Shown in pieces: positions 39,818-40,563 of a DNA stretch of 40,563 nt (positions within the stretch are counted from its first letter, which is position 1; the number at the start of each line of letters is the position of its first letter). The stretch spans positions 1 through 40,563 of the forward strand of contig JAMPBC010000011.1 in the NCBI GenBank assembly GCA_023666905.1. Reading direction: 5' to 3'. Both the position numbers and the translations under genes were made by a program. Below the pieces are notes generated by a model, which made no database searches, was not told where the DNA came from, and saw nothing but the letters and a program-made list of their open reading frames with translations. Origin of the DNA: Bacteroides sp. (lineage in GTDB: Bacteria; Bacteroidota; Bacteroidia; Bacteroidales; Muribaculaceae).

Positions 39818-40345
39818 ATGTCGAAAAGCCAGTTAAAAAAATTGCTCGGACAAATGTCGGCATCGCAGATTGCCGAAATGGTTCTTGAGCTTTACGATGC
39901 CCGACCGGAGGCAAAGGAGTATCTTGACTTCTTTGTCAGCCCCGACATTGACCGAAAACTACTCAAAGCAACTGCGGCAATAAAAAAGGAAGCTTTCCGC
40001 AATTCCCGCGGACGCAACAAGTCCCGTTCCACCAAGATTCGCCGCTACATTCGCGACATTGCCTCGCTCAACCCCGGGAGTGAGCCGGTGGCCGAAATTA
40101 TGACCTGTGCTGTGGAAACCATTTGTGCCGCCGGCAGCGACCAAATAATCAAGCCATCAACACAAAGCGGCTATGCCCGCCTGCTGGCGGACACTATTCA
40201 GTTTATCGATGCGGCCGGATTGATTACGCAATATCTGCCGCGCATCGAGACCGCTATTGATGGTATGCACTTAAGCTGGTGGCGAGGTAATGAATTCAAA
40301 AAATTGCTTTCGCAGCGGTTAAAGGATAGCCTTGAAGCTCTCTGA
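39818..40345 (+). CDS. DUF6155-family protein
   Basis: The 175-residue protein starts MSKSQLKKLLGQMSASQIAEMVLELYD and continues ARPEAKEYLDFFVSPD, which I recognise as the small DUF6155 family of Bacteroidetes and Firmicutes; its function is unknown. It is mostly helical and basic in the middle (RGRNKSRSTKIRRYIRDI). An in-frame ATG at 39698 lies inside the peptidase gene and would translate the palindrome, so ATG 39818 is preferred. Confidence 0.75.
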   Translation: MSKSQLKKLLGQMSASQIAEMVLELYDARPEAKEYLDFFVSPDIDRKLLKATAAIKKEAFRNSRGRNKSRSTKIRRYIRDIASLNPGSEPVAEIMTCAVETICAAGSDQIIKPSTQSGYARLLADTIQFIDAAGLITQYLPRIETAIDGMHLSWWRGNEFKKLLSQRLKDSLEAL

Positions 40346-40387
40346 TACATATCAGGAGACTCCGGTGCATACGTATGGACGCGGTGC

Positions 40388-40563
40388 TTACTTAATCCAG
40401 AAGCTCGGGGTGAGGAGGGTAAGAATGGTGAAAAGTTCCAGACGCCCGGTTAGCATCAGAGCCGACAGTACCCATTTGCCGGCATCGGGCACAATTTCGA
40501 AATTGCCGGCTTGACCTGTCATACCCGCTCCGAAACCGGTGTTGCTCACGCAGGAGAATGATG
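40388..40563 (-). CDS. TrkH-family potassium transporter, C-terminal fragment (cut by window edge)
   Basis: Reading leftward from the window edge, the last 58 codons give SFSCVSNTGFGAGMTGQ and then LMLTGRLELFTILTLLTPSFW before a TAA at 40390-40388. The SNTGFG filter-like motif and the GRLE...TPSFW ending are characteristic of the TrkH/KtrB potassium channel subunit in the inner membrane. Its N-terminal part lies beyond the right edge. It converges on the DUF6155 gene with a 42-bp gap. Confidence 0.88.
   Translation of the reverse strand, partial: SFSCVSNTGFGAGMTGQAGNFEIVPDAGKWVLSALMLTGRLELFTILTLLTPSFWIK

Overview
The window reads as a piece of chromosome from a Bacteroidales bacterium, probably of the Muribaculaceae/Prevotella type, although the family is an inference. 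The evidence is: promoters of the Bacteroidetes form (-33 TTG/TTTG, about 19-20 nt spacer, -7 TAnnTTTG) in front of many genes; two proteins with type IX secretion (T9SS) C-terminal sorting domains; a Bacteroidetes-style exported tricorn-like protease; a DPP5-like S9 peptidase lipoprotein; and DUF349 and DUF6155 proteins. Nothing looks like a phage, plasmid, insertion sequence, CRISPR array, tRNA or rRNA. This is mostly core chromosome, densely packed and largely arranged in co-directional operons.

Layout: 1-54 (-) is the first 18 codons of rpsP, with its promoter at 104-134. 338-4925 (+) is a short operon: BadF/BadG-type sugar kinase, exported tricorn-like protease, Bcp-type peroxiredoxin. 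A palindromic hairpin at 4938-4977 separates it from a leftward block: a very large secreted GH2 beta-galactosidase with three GEVED-like repeats and a T9SS tail (5020-9777), a phosphate-porin-family outer-membrane protein (9922-10941), uvrA (11078-13954), a lytic transglycosylase (13939-14883), a T9SS type-B exported protein (14947-16272), and an OmpR-type two-component pair (16627-18754). The 354-bp gap 16273-16626 holds a strong leftward intrinsic terminator and a possible promoter, together a candidate small RNA.

From 19264 the genes run rightward: a DUF349 coiled-coil protein, a polyprenyl-phosphate sugar-1-phosphate transferase, a lipoprotein, an outer-membrane barrel and a RecD-like helicase. 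Then come greA, a HIT protein and an ATP-grasp-like protein. The greA leader has two hairpins and a terminator-like T tract. Facing these is the leftward operon carB, nitroreductase, DUF2520 oxidoreductase, kdsC-like phosphatase, maf, in which every junction overlaps. uvrB and a YgiQ radical-SAM protein run rightward from the carB-uvrB divergent promoter region, followed by a DPP5-like lipoprotein peptidase and a DUF6155 protein. The window closes with the C-terminal end of a leftward TrkH potassium transporter.

Functional themes: envelope and secreted degradation (tricorn-like protease, S9 peptidase, GH2 galactosidase, porin, lytic transglycosylase, T9SS cargo), nucleotide and DNA maintenance (uvrA, uvrB, RecD-like helicase, Maf, CarB), and surface polysaccharide/LPS synthesis (sugar transferase, KdsC-like). 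I see no single cassette that is clearly a new defence or mobile system. The more novel signals are non-coding: the candidate small RNA, the greA leader, the structured DUF349 leader, two related palindromes and an apparently leaderless uvrB.
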